Shown: one piece after another, positions 32,346 to 40,920 of the stretch
Layout: each line of letters starts with the position of its first letter
Numbering within the stretch: the first letter of the stretch is position 1
Assembly: GCF_963678635.1 (NCBI RefSeq)
Contig: NC_087066.1
Location: 40,633,223-40,697,222, forward strand
Length of the DNA: 64,000 bases
Direction of reading: 5' to 3'
DNA from: Symsagittifera roscoffensis
Lineage: Eukaryota > Xenacoelomorpha > Acoela > Convolutidae
The notes under the pieces: model-generated
The model's database searches: none
What the model saw: only the letters and a program-made list of their open reading frames with translations
What the model was told of the DNA's origin: nothing
Position numbers and translations under genes: made by a program

Positions 32346-32793
32346 AAAACCACCTTTTGGACAAAATTTTGAATCGTATTTCGACCTACCGAACCATTAT
32401 TCAAACAATATCGTCATAACGGACAGCGATTTCATACTCACGGAACGCACGCGCGCTATAGCGATAACTGCGGACGTAAGCTTCAAAACAGCACTAGCGG
32501 CTGATTTCAAAAGAGAGTATAAGAACATCGAATTTTTATGGAAACAGAGGCCTGGTGTATTAGGGATGATAGCGCTGCCCCCTGTTGCATCACAGATACC
32601 AGGGAAATATTTGTGTTTCCTGGTTACCAAGGCCACTGATAGGCAACACGTAGATCCAGAGAGCTTGGTATTGGCCTTGACTCGACTCAGGGATTTTTTG
32701 GTTGAAAGAGGAGTGACCTTTCTCTCATTACCAGTATATGATCCTAATAGGGAAAGCTACATCCGAGAGAGTTGTACGCACTTGTACATGTGA
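32255..32793 (+). CDS. pol tail: macro-domain-like segment
   Basis: After the G-run the frame encodes about 180 residues. From about 32,440 the order of features resembles small macro domains of the TARG1/OARD1 type: a hydrophobic strand, ITADVSFKTALAADFKREY (compare the family pattern of a hydrophobic, Asp- and Gly-containing loop followed by AxxFKK), then GKYLCFLVTK, a helix VLALTRLRDFLVERGV and FLSLPVYDPN. The family binds or hydrolyses ADP-ribose. The glycine-rich loops expected to hold ADP-ribose are not conserved here, so binding is doubtful. The assignment is from pattern only. It would be the C terminus of Pol if the G-run shift is allowed for. It ends at TGA 32,791. Confidence 0.5.
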
Positions 32794-33323
32794 TATTTTC
32801 AGAAACTGACATAGAGGTTTACTTACATAAGAAATACTATCTGAGAATATGCTAGGAATTGCGTTTGGCGATAAGTGGTTTTTATTAAGTTCACTTGATA
32901 AGAGTTAGTGTCAAGTTTTAGATTGGGATTAGGTTTTAGGTACAATATTAGGGATTATGTTTTTATGTGATAATGTAAATGTGTGATGTTTATGTACTAT
33001 GTTATTGTTAAGATCTGTTTTATGTTTTGTGTCATAAAAGACCTAGAATACTCCAGGTCCTCAAGGTGACAGCGCTCATTTGTGCTACCCTGACACAGAT
33101 ACAGGTGGACGATCCACCTTGGTGCTAATTTTTTAAATCAGATTTGAGAAGAGAATTTCAATGAAGAGTTTTAAAGAGTTGAATGATGTTTTATCCAAAA
33201 ATGATGGTTTTAAGTCGCGACTTGTTTTCTAGATCTCGATTGATCAGAAATTGTTTATTGAATTCATTGAATCAAACGAACCAGGAAGAAACTACACGAC
33301 ACCAAGAATCAACACGATAAGAA
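32794..33323 (+). promoter_or_regulatory. Spacer between pol and second coding block, with splice acceptor
   Basis: No frame is supported. The site ATATTTTCAG at 32,793-32,802, three bases after the pol stop, matches the strong nematode 3' splice-site consensus TTTTCAG. A 7-bp hairpin AGGTGGA/TCCACCT with a CGA loop lies at 33,103-33,119. The next ATG of a long frame is at 33,324, and its context GATAAGAAATGG is favourable for initiation. Confidence 0.6.
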
Positions 33324-34805
33324 ATGGGTGACACGAACGAGCTAATGACATTCCTCTCAGCGAGTCTAGGAGCGACTCTAGACGAGATCTATCAGCGGCT
33401 GATCGATTGTGACTTTACACGAGAAGATCCGGGGCTGGCGATGTTTGTGGTCGCGCTCCTTAATGCATTAGGACGAGAGGGTCGAGTGAATCGCCCTACG
33501 GAAGTCGTGTTAATGTTGGCCTTCGGTGAGTCCGGGACCGCCGAGAGAGGTCGAAACCGACTGATGAGATGGAGGCGTGGAGAAATGTCTGGCCACGACC
33601 TGGCTCGTGAGCCAGGACTAGGTGAACAGAGGGACAACCGGCTAGGTGAGATGCCCTTACCCGTCCAACCTGCGCAGCCACTCATCGGAGCAAAGAGACA
33701 ACGTGATGGGCCAGGCCCGTCACATTCGGTCGACTCTCCAACAGCTGCTCCTCCTCCGAAGAGGGTGAGGGTGAGTGAAATAGAGATCCAGACGTCGGAG
33801 ACGATTGAGACGCTGGAGAAGAAGAAGAGAGATCAGAGCGAGCTGTGTGCCAAACTCCAGGAGTATAGGACGATAGCTCGAGAAAGAGACAAATGGAAGA
33901 AGAAATATGAAGATCTGCAGGTGGCCTACAAGGAGGATGAAATAAAGCACCTGAAGGAGCTGTATATGGCAAAGGTGAGCGAAGTGTCACAGGAAGTTCT
34001 GGCGACAATGAAATCCTCGGAGGGATCCAGCGACACACGCCCCAGGACAAGAGTACAGGAGCTGTGTACATCGAGGGGGCCCGAGGCTTTGGATTTACGT
34101 GCATCGAGAGGACCCGAGGCTCCTCAGCAGACACAACCGTCTGCTTTCAGTCAGAGGAACACGATACCGGACCCTTCTGACACCTACCTCGCTCCTCAGT
34201 TCCAAGAATCGTTCAACCAAGTGGCCAGAGCAACAATGGATGAGATCAACCAAACCACTGGGTGGACATTGGGTAGGATCGTTCCTTCCCAACGTCGAGA
34301 TCATTCATCCAATAGCTCGGAGCGAGCACGCCGCACGGTAGTGTCCTCGGGGACTGCGCATGGCAGAATCTTTCAAAAGTCCCGCGTGGTAGACATTAGG
34401 AAGAATCTGATGACACGTCACCAGTTCACGCAAGTAGCTGCGGAGCATCCTCGAGCCTGCCTGAATGACATGAGCTGGAACCCCGCTACGAACGACCAGG
34501 TAATTCCCCCAGGGAGTCGCCACTTGATCATAGGAGACAGTTTGGTGAGGGATCTGAATGAGATCTTCGTCTATGGTCAGACTACCACTCTGTCCTTTGG
34601 AGGAGCCTCAGTGGCTCAGGTGGTTGATGATCTCTGGCTCAGACAGATGGATCACGCAGAGAATGAGCAGGGAAGGACAGTCAGGAAAAACATGACATCA
34701 GCGGAAGAAGATATCATGGCAATGGCTTTGCGCACTTATGGTTGTACTTGTCACCAAGACTGTGCACCTTGGGAGAAGACGCGTTCGAGCATGCGCCGGC
34801 AGTGA
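33324..34805 (+). CDS. Coiled-coil protein with GDSL/SGNH-like motif
   Basis: This 493-codon frame starts at a genuine ATG. Residues 1-90 are helical. Residues 125-151 hold two basic clusters (GAKRQR and PPPKRVRV) like a bipartite nuclear localisation signal. Residues about 155-230 are a charged coiled coil. A disordered stretch with two SRGPEA repeats follows. Around residue 404 the sequence LIIGDSLVRDL matches block I of SGNH/GDSL hydrolases, with serine 406 as the candidate nucleophile, followed by FGGASVAQVVDDL. The later SGNH blocks are not clear, possibly because the frame changes at 34,742-34,805. Disorder plus coiled coil plus esterase-like domain is known from ORF1 proteins of some non-LTR elements; its presence here is unusual. 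Confidence 0.7.
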   Translation: MGDTNELMTFLSASLGATLDEIYQRLIDCDFTREDPGLAMFVVALLNALGREGRVNRPTEVVLMLAFGESGTAERGRNRLMRWRRGEMSGHDLAREPGLGEQRDNRLGEMPLPVQPAQPLIGAKRQRDGPGPSHSVDSPTAAPPPKRVRVSEIEIQTSETIETLEKKKRDQSELCAKLQEYRTIARERDKWKKKYEDLQVAYKEDEIKHLKELYMAKVSEVSQEVLATMKSSEGSSDTRPRTRVQELCTSRGPEALDLRASRGPEAPQQTQPSAFSQRNTIPDPSDTYLAPQFQESFNQVARATMDEINQTTGWTLGRIVPSQRRDHSSNSSERARRTVVSSGTAHGRIFQKSRVVDIRKNLMTRHQFTQVAAEHPRACLNDMSWNPATNDQVIPPGSRHLIIGDSLVRDLNEIFVYGQTTTLSFGGASVAQVVDDLWLRQMDHAENEQGRTVRKNMTSAEEDIMAMALRTYGCTCHQDCAPWEKTRSSMRRQ

Positions 34806-36514
34806 TTAAAGAGATACACGTGTATCTGAAGAACTTGTTTGATGCCCGGGAGCTAGCCGGGGGTATGATGCTGAAATTGATGCAGGATGTAAACACAATG
34901 TCGTTGGACAAGTTCCAAGCTGACGTACTGGCCACGAGGGAACAATATGAACGGTCGGATGCCATCTTGGGTGGAATGGGAGTGGGATGGACGCCATCCT
35001 TCCTGTCGACGTGCTACCCGAGGGCATCTCGGAACCTGATCGCGAGCTTTGTCAAGGATATCAGGAAGATGTCGATTGGCCTGATATTAGCCCTGTACGT
35101 GACATTTGGTCATGAGAATTTCGTGAAGGGACCGGCGAACCTCTTCACCCAAGAGTTGGCAGATTTGAGATTGGATGGACTCCTGACTCTGATTGCCATG
35201 ACCTACGGTCGACTGGGTGATTTGCTTGTGCTGTTGCGTTACCCTGAACAGCTCCAGGGAACAAGTCATGAGTTCAACGCGCAGTTGGAAACCGCCTCGC
35301 TCAGGAAAATGAAAGACTGGACGACTCTCCTGCTCCAATATCTCTTGCAACAGAACAGAAGTGTCACGGGAGAAGATAAGGTAGCGACGGTTGCGGGTGA
35401 GTGTAAGCAGTATTGTGGCAAGCCCTTGCTGACAGATTTGGCTGTCATGATGCGGATCGATCCGTTGGCTCTGATTCACGGACTGCGGGAATTCGTCACG
35501 GTGGTGTATGGACCGGTGATGTCTTTCGCGTTCCCGGACGTGCAAGTCAAGGCATACAGGAATTCTGTGTTGTATGTCAACCTGGTCTCAGTCGTGGATT
35601 GTTACGTGCTGAATTGGGTAGAGCAGAGGGAACTGAGAGGGCTGGCCAGCGACGATAGGCTGTTCGGAAGAATAGCGGAGCCAGGTTGGATGTTGATGGA
35701 TTTCAACAACCACTTCAAGTGCCGAATGGGCCGTGAAGACCTTTCCCATATCCAGTTTAACCCGAAGCTTCGGAATCTGAGACCAGTAGTGAAAGATTCA
35801 GGAGCGGAAATGAGAGTCCCACTCTTGCCAGAAGTCTATGCACACGTGAAAGAGAACCAGCAAGCGTGGCTTTCCGGGTTCAGGCCGCTGCCGGACCAAT
35901 GCCCTCGATACCCACCGATAAGGAGTATGTTGTTGGCAGTCACATCTCCCGTCATTGCCCCTTGCATCGGAGCGGCTCGTGATGCAGAGAAAAGAATGCT
36001 GAAGTGGAGTGAAGGGATGGAGCCGCGCTTCATCAGTTGGAACGTTGCGGCCGCGCACACGTTTGACTTCACATTTTCTGATGCTTGGAGCAGGAAAAAG
36101 TTCAAAGCGCTACCTTTTAGGAGACCAGAGGTCTCGGCTGAAATGTGGAACGAGGTGTATACTCCCACAGATGACTTATCAAGACTGAAGTGGTCAGGAG
36201 AAGTGAAAGTAGTGATGCTGGAAGTGGCAAAGGAGTGCAGAGGAGGCTCATACATAACGATAGAGAGCCTGGCACCACATGGCGAGGAGTCCGTAGAATT
36301 CCTGGTGAACGATGAGTTGTTTTATCACACAGGAGACATGACCGTACCGGCGCGACCGGATTCGGGCATAGACACACGACAAGGCCCGTCAGGACAAAAG
36401 CCAAAACCTGATGCAAATGACGATGAATTGACGGATCAGGACGATGACGACATCGGGGGAAAGACGGAAAAACCGGGTGAGACGGATAAGGAGCGTTGGA
36501 GAGAGACTTGCTAG
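34742..36514 (+). CDS. Orphan 590-codon coding segment
   Basis: This frame is open for 1.77 kb with codon use like the rest of the element, so it is real coding sequence. It overlaps the previous frame by 64 bases and has no ATG near its start (the first is at about 34,865). It is probably the continuation of the previous protein after a shift, not a separate gene. The N-terminal two-thirds is alpha-helical with hydrophobic stretches (IGLILALYVTFGHENF, LLTLIAMTYGRLGDLLVLL). The C-terminal 80 residues are disordered and acidic (DDELTDQDDDDIGG). It lacks a signal peptide, env-like cysteines and a clear membrane anchor. I do not recognise a family. Confidence 0.75.
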   Translation: MYLSPRLCTLGEDAFEHAPAVIKEIHVYLKNLFDARELAGGMMLKLMQDVNTMSLDKFQADVLATREQYERSDAILGGMGVGWTPSFLSTCYPRASRNLIASFVKDIRKMSIGLILALYVTFGHENFVKGPANLFTQELADLRLDGLLTLIAMTYGRLGDLLVLLRYPEQLQGTSHEFNAQLETASLRKMKDWTTLLLQYLLQQNRSVTGEDKVATVAGECKQYCGKPLLTDLAVMMRIDPLALIHGLREFVTVVYGPVMSFAFPDVQVKAYRNSVLYVNLVSVVDCYVLNWVEQRELRGLASDDRLFGRIAEPGWMLMDFNNHFKCRMGREDLSHIQFNPKLRNLRPVVKDSGAEMRVPLLPEVYAHVKENQQAWLSGFRPLPDQCPRYPPIRSMLLAVTSPVIAPCIGAARDAEKRMLKWSEGMEPRFISWNVAAAHTFDFTFSDAWSRKKFKALPFRRPEVSAEMWNEVYTPTDDLSRLKWSGEVKVVMLEVAKECRGGSYITIESLAPHGEESVEFLVNDELFYHTGDMTVPARPDSGIDTRQGPSGQKPKPDANDDELTDQDDDDIGGKTEKPGETDKERWRETC

Positions 36515-37380
36515 AATACCGGTTCAGCGAAGACGACGATGGGGAAGTCGATGGGAGTCTATTGCTGATGACGCAATCGTCTTTCATGTCCCCTACAAAG
36601 GAGGCGTCGGCCGACTTGTCCCCGATGGACCCAATAAGTCAGGCGAGAGAGTGCCGAAGCAGGGATCCGCAAAGATTGCTCCATGAGTCACCGAGGAGGA
36701 GAAAAATCGAAGAGTCAATGAGGGTATCCTTCCTGAGTACGCTACCGGAAGAGGAATGGAGGAGATATCAAAGTGATCTAGAAGGCAAGACAGGGGCAAC
36801 CTGGAGCCGAGTGAACTTCATGGAAAGGTCATGGAACGTGATACGACGATATGGGACGCAGTCCATAATGAAGGTGTGATTGAACCATCCCATCATGCGT
36901 GAGGTCCTGGAGAAAATAATGAACTCCATGGGGTCTGATGTTCTGACCGAGTCAGTTACAGAGGACAGTGCCGATGATCAGCAGGTCACAAAGAAATTAC
37001 CCGTTAGACGAGCCAGAAAGGGGATGAAGCGGCTGAAAGGGAAGACATGAAGTCGAGCGGTGAACCAGAGAGTGGTGAAGTCAAAAGCCAGCGCAGTGGT
37101 GGCCTCTCTGACGAACGCAGGTGGTTCAGGCGAGAGCGGGCAAGGAGATGGTGCGACGCTGACCGGGGGAGAAAAAGCGAACCTGGTACCCCCTATGCTC
37201 TTGGCAGGTCTGACCACGACAGCCACGAAATCAAAGAAGACGGCACGAACCCTGGTAGACACTAAGCTAGAGATGGAGATCATCAGTCAGTGTGGATCTG
37301 GAGGACTTGAAGATTACAGGCCCTCGCGAACCAACATGGCCAAGTTGAAACTGGAGGGACAACTCGACGTGGTCGAGTAA
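36496..37380 (+). CDS. Orphan coding segment with three in-frame stops
   Basis: One frame is continuous from 36,496 through 39,639 except for stops at 36,877 (TGA), 37,048 (TGA) and 37,378 (TAA). This part encodes an acidic then basic, mostly disordered region: SPRRRKIEES, a stretch PEEEWRRYQSDL, KKLPVRRARKGMKRLKGKT, and a Gly/Thr-rich stretch. There is no ATG at its start, which overlaps the previous frame by 19 bases. It reads as the middle of a longer protein. No domain is recognised. Confidence 0.6.
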
Positions 37381-39639
37381 AGTCGAGTCACTGTGCTGGA
37401 ATCGGTCCACATGGGAGATCCAGCAGGGGGTTTTGTGGAAATTTTGAAGGCGAGGAACTCCGCGAGAGGGCACCTGATGGCTTGGAGCGAGAAGCGAGCC
37501 ATGCAGGAATATCTGAAAGGGCTTACGGAGAATTCTAACTTAAATCGGAAAGAATACAGCACGGTAATGTCCTCGGAAGCGAACGAAATCGGGTTGGAAA
37601 AACTGCTGGAAATCACTTGGAGGGCGGCCCTCCAAAGATACTTCGACGAGACGATGCATGCACCTGCAACGGTGGCAGCGTACCTGGCTCATCCGTGCAC
37701 GAGAACTGACCTGCAAGTACGGTTGGCTTGGTGCTTGATGGGCATCAAGAAGGCGGAATATGAGGCCAGTAATGATTCGAAATCACGGGAACAGGAGCTG
37801 GAGTTGATGGGAGCTCTGCGAGCGTTGATTTCAAAAGACGATTCTGCGATAGCATGGGCTAAGCGAAAGGATGCCCTTTGCTTTGTCAGGTTCGTGGTGG
37901 ATCGTATCCCCACTCCTGTTTTGGGAGAATGTATAAAGATCATTCGGCAAAAGGGAGTTGATCGCGAAAGGAACTTCCTTAGGGCACTCCTGCATCTATA
38001 TCAGGACATTCCGTTGACTGTATCAAATAAGGAGTCGAATGACATGGAAAGCTATCGCAAGTTGGAAGAAGTGAGAAGATGTTCCAACAAAGAATTGAAA
38101 GTGAGCCGGGAGTTGATTGAAGCAGTCAAAGGACAAAAAGAGTTTGCAACACTAGGGAAACTGAAGTCGTTCCAATATGTGTCTGGCATACCGGGGATGG
38201 CGTATAATCCCTTCGTGAATGAAGAAGCCAGGGAAGCGTACTTCGACTATGATGAAGTCATAGTACTCAATTTCTGGGTTGAACGTATTAAAGAAACTGG
38301 GATGCTGATGGTGGAACAACCCAAGCTGGGAATTATCTTGGAAGAACGAGTGGTCGAACCCTCGGTTCCCGAGCTAAAGGGGCAAGTGAGTTTTGATTGT
38401 GGTTCTTGGGACGGTCCCTTGAAAACCAGTCTAGTGACGATGTGGGAACTCATGAAGCCTTCTTGGTGTCCTCATCCTAACGCCGGTTTAATCTGGGACA
38501 TGACGGCGGATATCCCGTTAGACCTGGATGATGACGCGAGTTTGCATGATCTGGCCATGATACATCATCTGCTGGCCATGAGGTTGACGAAGCGGAAGAG
38601 CAACCCATCCACGGAGCTGTCCGAGGAAGGTCCATCGAGCAATTGGTTGAAGCAGGGCACATGCTTGGCTCAACATAGTGGGATGGAAGGACATGTTTGT
38701 AACCTGGGACACTGCCTGGTTACGCTGAGCGAGCAGCATCGGCAACTGGCACGATTGTACGGAAGATTGAGCATGTCGGATAAGAGTGGCATGGAGTTGG
38801 TCGCGGACTGTCATGGGGTGACGGATGTAAACTTGATCACAGCCTTGGGATTTTGTAGCATGACGAGTTCGATTAAATCGCTTGAGCGCCTGGAGCGTGC
38901 CCATGAGCTAGTGACGTCCCTCATCGTGGAAGTATTCCCTGGAGCATTGCAGACAGAGCAGAAGATCGGAGGCTGGAGAGAAGCTCTGGAAAACGAAATG
39001 AATCTGAAAGATAGTGAAGCCTATCATAAAACTACTGGTTCAAAATATCTGGTGAGTTCAAGCTCCGCGCCATATTGCAGTAATAGGTATCCTACGCACA
39101 TGGTGGTGATGGATGCGAGGACGCAGCAGGTGTTGATTGACCAACTTTTCTCTGTGCCAAAGTGCGTGAGGTTGGCCAGAATGTCAGAGAGGTCATATGA
39201 TTTGTTGGCAAAAATCTTTCGTGCAGTCCCGAAGAGATCTGAAGGCGAGTTGCAAGACGTAGTGGAAGAAGAGTTCCTGAGATTGAACGAAGGTAATGTG
39301 AGCGAGTTCCAAAAGCAGAAAGCGAGTGGAACGTTACCCACTGAATTCCCCAACATAGAAGAGAAAGACGATTTACACAGAATTATGATGGAGGTGGACC
39401 CGTTGCTGGGAGCCTCAGGGTATCGGACCCGAAGGAACATAGTGAGAACCCATGGGGAGTATCCTTGCCACTGCTTGGCGCAGACGTTGTGGTACCCTAA
39501 ACGCGGAAATCTGATGCTAGTATGGGACGTGGAGGAGTTGCCCGATCAGAATCAACAGGTGTCAATCGTGGTGGTTAGTGCCATGCTGGCAGTGAGATGG
39601 TTGGAGGCTAACGCGGACACAAGTGAACAGGAGCCGTGA
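37381..39639 (+). CDS. Orphan 750-codon coding segment
   Basis: This is the longest frame of the element and shows no nonsense codon over 2.2 kb. It is in the same frame as the preceding segment across the TAA at 37,378. The predicted protein is largely alpha-helical. A cysteine/histidine-rich patch (CLAQHSGMEGHVCNLGHC) near residue 430 could bind a metal. FDCGSWDGPL and YPCHCLAQTLWYPKRGN are distinctive but match nothing I know. There is no signal peptide and no retroviral Env features. The frame ends at TGA 39,637 and a 17-base overlap leads to the next one. The function is unknown. Confidence 0.75.
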   Translation, partial: SRVTVLESVHMGDPAGGFVEILKARNSARGHLMAWSEKRAMQEYLKGLTENSNLNRKEYSTVMSSEANEIGLEKLLEITWRAALQRYFDETMHAPATVAAYLAHPCTRTDLQVRLAWCLMGIKKAEYEASNDSKSREQELELMGALRALISKDDSAIAWAKRKDALCFVRFVVDRIPTPVLGECIKIIRQKGVDRERNFLRALLHLYQDIPLTVSNKESNDMESYRKLEEVRRCSNKELKVSRELIEAVKGQKEFATLGKLKSFQYVSGIPGMAYNPFVNEEAREAYFDYDEVIVLNFWVERIKETGMLMVEQPKLGIILEERVVEPSVPELKGQVSFDCGSWDGPLKTSLVTMWELMKPSWCPHPNAGLIWDMTADIPLDLDDDASLHDLAMIHHLLAMRLTKRKSNPSTELSEEGPSSNWLKQGTCLAQHSGMEGHVCNLGHCLVTLSEQHRQLARLYGRLSMSDKSGMELVADCHGVTDVNLITALGFCSMTSSIKSLERLERAHELVTSLIVEVFPGALQTEQKIGGWREALENEMNLKDSEAYHKTTGSKYLVSSSSAPYCSNRYPTHMVVMDARTQQVLIDQLFSVPKCVRLARMSERSYDLLAKIFRAVPKRSEGELQDVVEEEFLRLNEGNVSEFQKQKASGTLPTEFPNIEEKDDLHRIMMEVDPLLGASGYRTRRNIVRTHGEYPCHCLAQTLWYPKRGNLMLVWDVEELPDQNQQVSIVVVSAMLAVRWLEANADTSEQEP

Positions 39640-39958
39640 ATTGGATCTTTTCAGAACCAGCTGCAAGGTTCTGAGAATAACCAAAGCCATTGAAAGAATA
39701 TGGTCAAGGCAAAGGTTGATGGCTTGGTTCCGTGCAGTGATGACGTCATGGATGTATGAACGCGCGAAACGTCACATGTCGAGGAACACGGAAGCCTATC
39801 AATCTTTCCAGCTAGATATAGGACCGGGAGCCTATAAGAGAGCATTCCTAACGCACAGAAACGCGGTCACCACGGCGGTGAAGCGAGTAGCTGGAGCGCC
39901 TTGTGTAACTGAAGATGAGAAGAAAGAGGTCTTAAGAGCTGACCTAGAAAAAGTGTGA
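39623..39958 (+). CDS. Orphan coding segment, basic helical
   Basis: This is 111 codons in the next frame, Arg-rich and helical (AIERIWSRQRLMAWFRAV, MYERAKRHMSRN). It begins without an ATG inside the end of the 750-codon frame, so it is more likely the continuation of that protein after a one-base change than a gene of its own. Confidence 0.5.
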   Translation: MNRSRELDLFRTSCKVLRITKAIERIWSRQRLMAWFRAVMTSWMYERAKRHMSRNTEAYQSFQLDIGPGAYKRAFLTHRNAVTTAVKRVAGAPCVTEDEKKEVLRADLEKV

Positions 39959-40146
39959 GCCTATGTCTTCACAACAGCTTTTGCAGGAACCGGGAGCAAA
40001 AGGTGAATGTGGACCTGCTACCTTGTTGCAAACCGAGGCTGTTGGAGCAGGAGAGTTGGGGCACGGCCCGCAACTCTATGGACATGTTGGAAAAAGTCCT
40101 AGAAGATAGCGAAGCTGAATATCAGGAGGGAGAAGCAATGGAATGA
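39955..40146 (+). CDS. C-terminal end of the second coding block
   Basis: A last stretch of about 60 codons overlaps the preceding frame by 4 bases. It ends in an acidic tail (LEDSEAEYQEGEAME) and a TGA at 40,144. It is probably the end of the second polyprotein. Its short length makes the coding call weak. Confidence 0.4.
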   Translation: MSLCLHNSFCRNREQKVNVDLLPCCKPRLLEQESWGTARNSMDMLEKVLEDSEAEYQEGEAME

Positions 40147-40920
40147 AGATGATGGAACGAAGAGGACAAGTGAAGACGTGAACAAGAAAGGAAGAGAAGG
40201 AGAAAAAACTTGATTATCTTTGTGTGTAAAAACTTGAACCAATCAATCAAGTTCGATTATTGAACTTGTTAAACTTTTTGTTTTGATCTAGTTTGGTCAA
40301 ACCAGACTTTGAAAATTGTTGCAATTGTTAAAATTATTGAAAGAAAAATTTAGTTATACTACTTATGTATAATATATATAGAACATAGGTGAGTATATTT
40401 ACCTATTTAAACACGACTGAAGTTTTTAACCTGTGTAAGACACAATTTCACTGTGTGGCGACATGGTAAGTTGGGTAAGCTCGCTCGGAAAGGGTGAGTA
40501 ACTCAATAACTTTCCTAGCCACAGAGTTTCATAGTTTTAAAATTGAAAGGAATGCATAAATAACTGATTATACTTGGTGAGTGACGTTAAGTTAATTTTA
40601 ACGGGTGCGTGGCCGTGCCACGTCCCAACTTTTTAATCACAAAGAGCGAAAAGAAGTTTTATGACAAGTGACGTAAGTAGTCAGAAAAGAAATTTTATCT
40701 AGGACACTCCTCATGGTGCAAATTTTGTGAAAATGTTGAAAGGCAGTGAGATGTAGTACGATGCCATTTGTGAACACGTAGTGAGTTGAGGTGGAGTAGA
40801 TAAATTTCATTTTTCTTATGCGATTTGTAAGATTGATTACAGAGAACTGGAACACTACTTGACGATAACCCGGTGTTATGCGATCAATAGGGACATTGAT
40901 GGGTACTTGTCCGGGGAGTA
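40147..40920 (+). other. 3' untranslated region of the retroelement
   Basis: No plus-strand gene is seen. A 25-base all-purine tract lies at 40,184-40,208. A short hairpin with stem CGTGGC/GCCACG and loop CGT lies at 40,608-40,622. The last bases before the 3' LTR are TTGTCCGGGGAGTA, where GGGGAG (40,913-40,918) is the best candidate for the plus-strand primer tract. Confidence 0.6.
40907..40920 (+). promoter_or_regulatory. Polypurine tract / plus-strand priming site
   Basis: TTGTCCGGGGAGTA sits directly against the 3' LTR. The purine run is short (GGGGAG), but its adjacency to the LTR fits the family. The first 13 bases recur exactly twice in the pol linker. Confidence 0.6.

Noticed and set aside
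23027-33074. 11-base complementarity CGCTGTCACCT (23,027) with AGGTGACAGCG (33,064)
   Set aside because: A match of this length between two multi-kilobase regions is expected by chance; no extension or flanking conservation.
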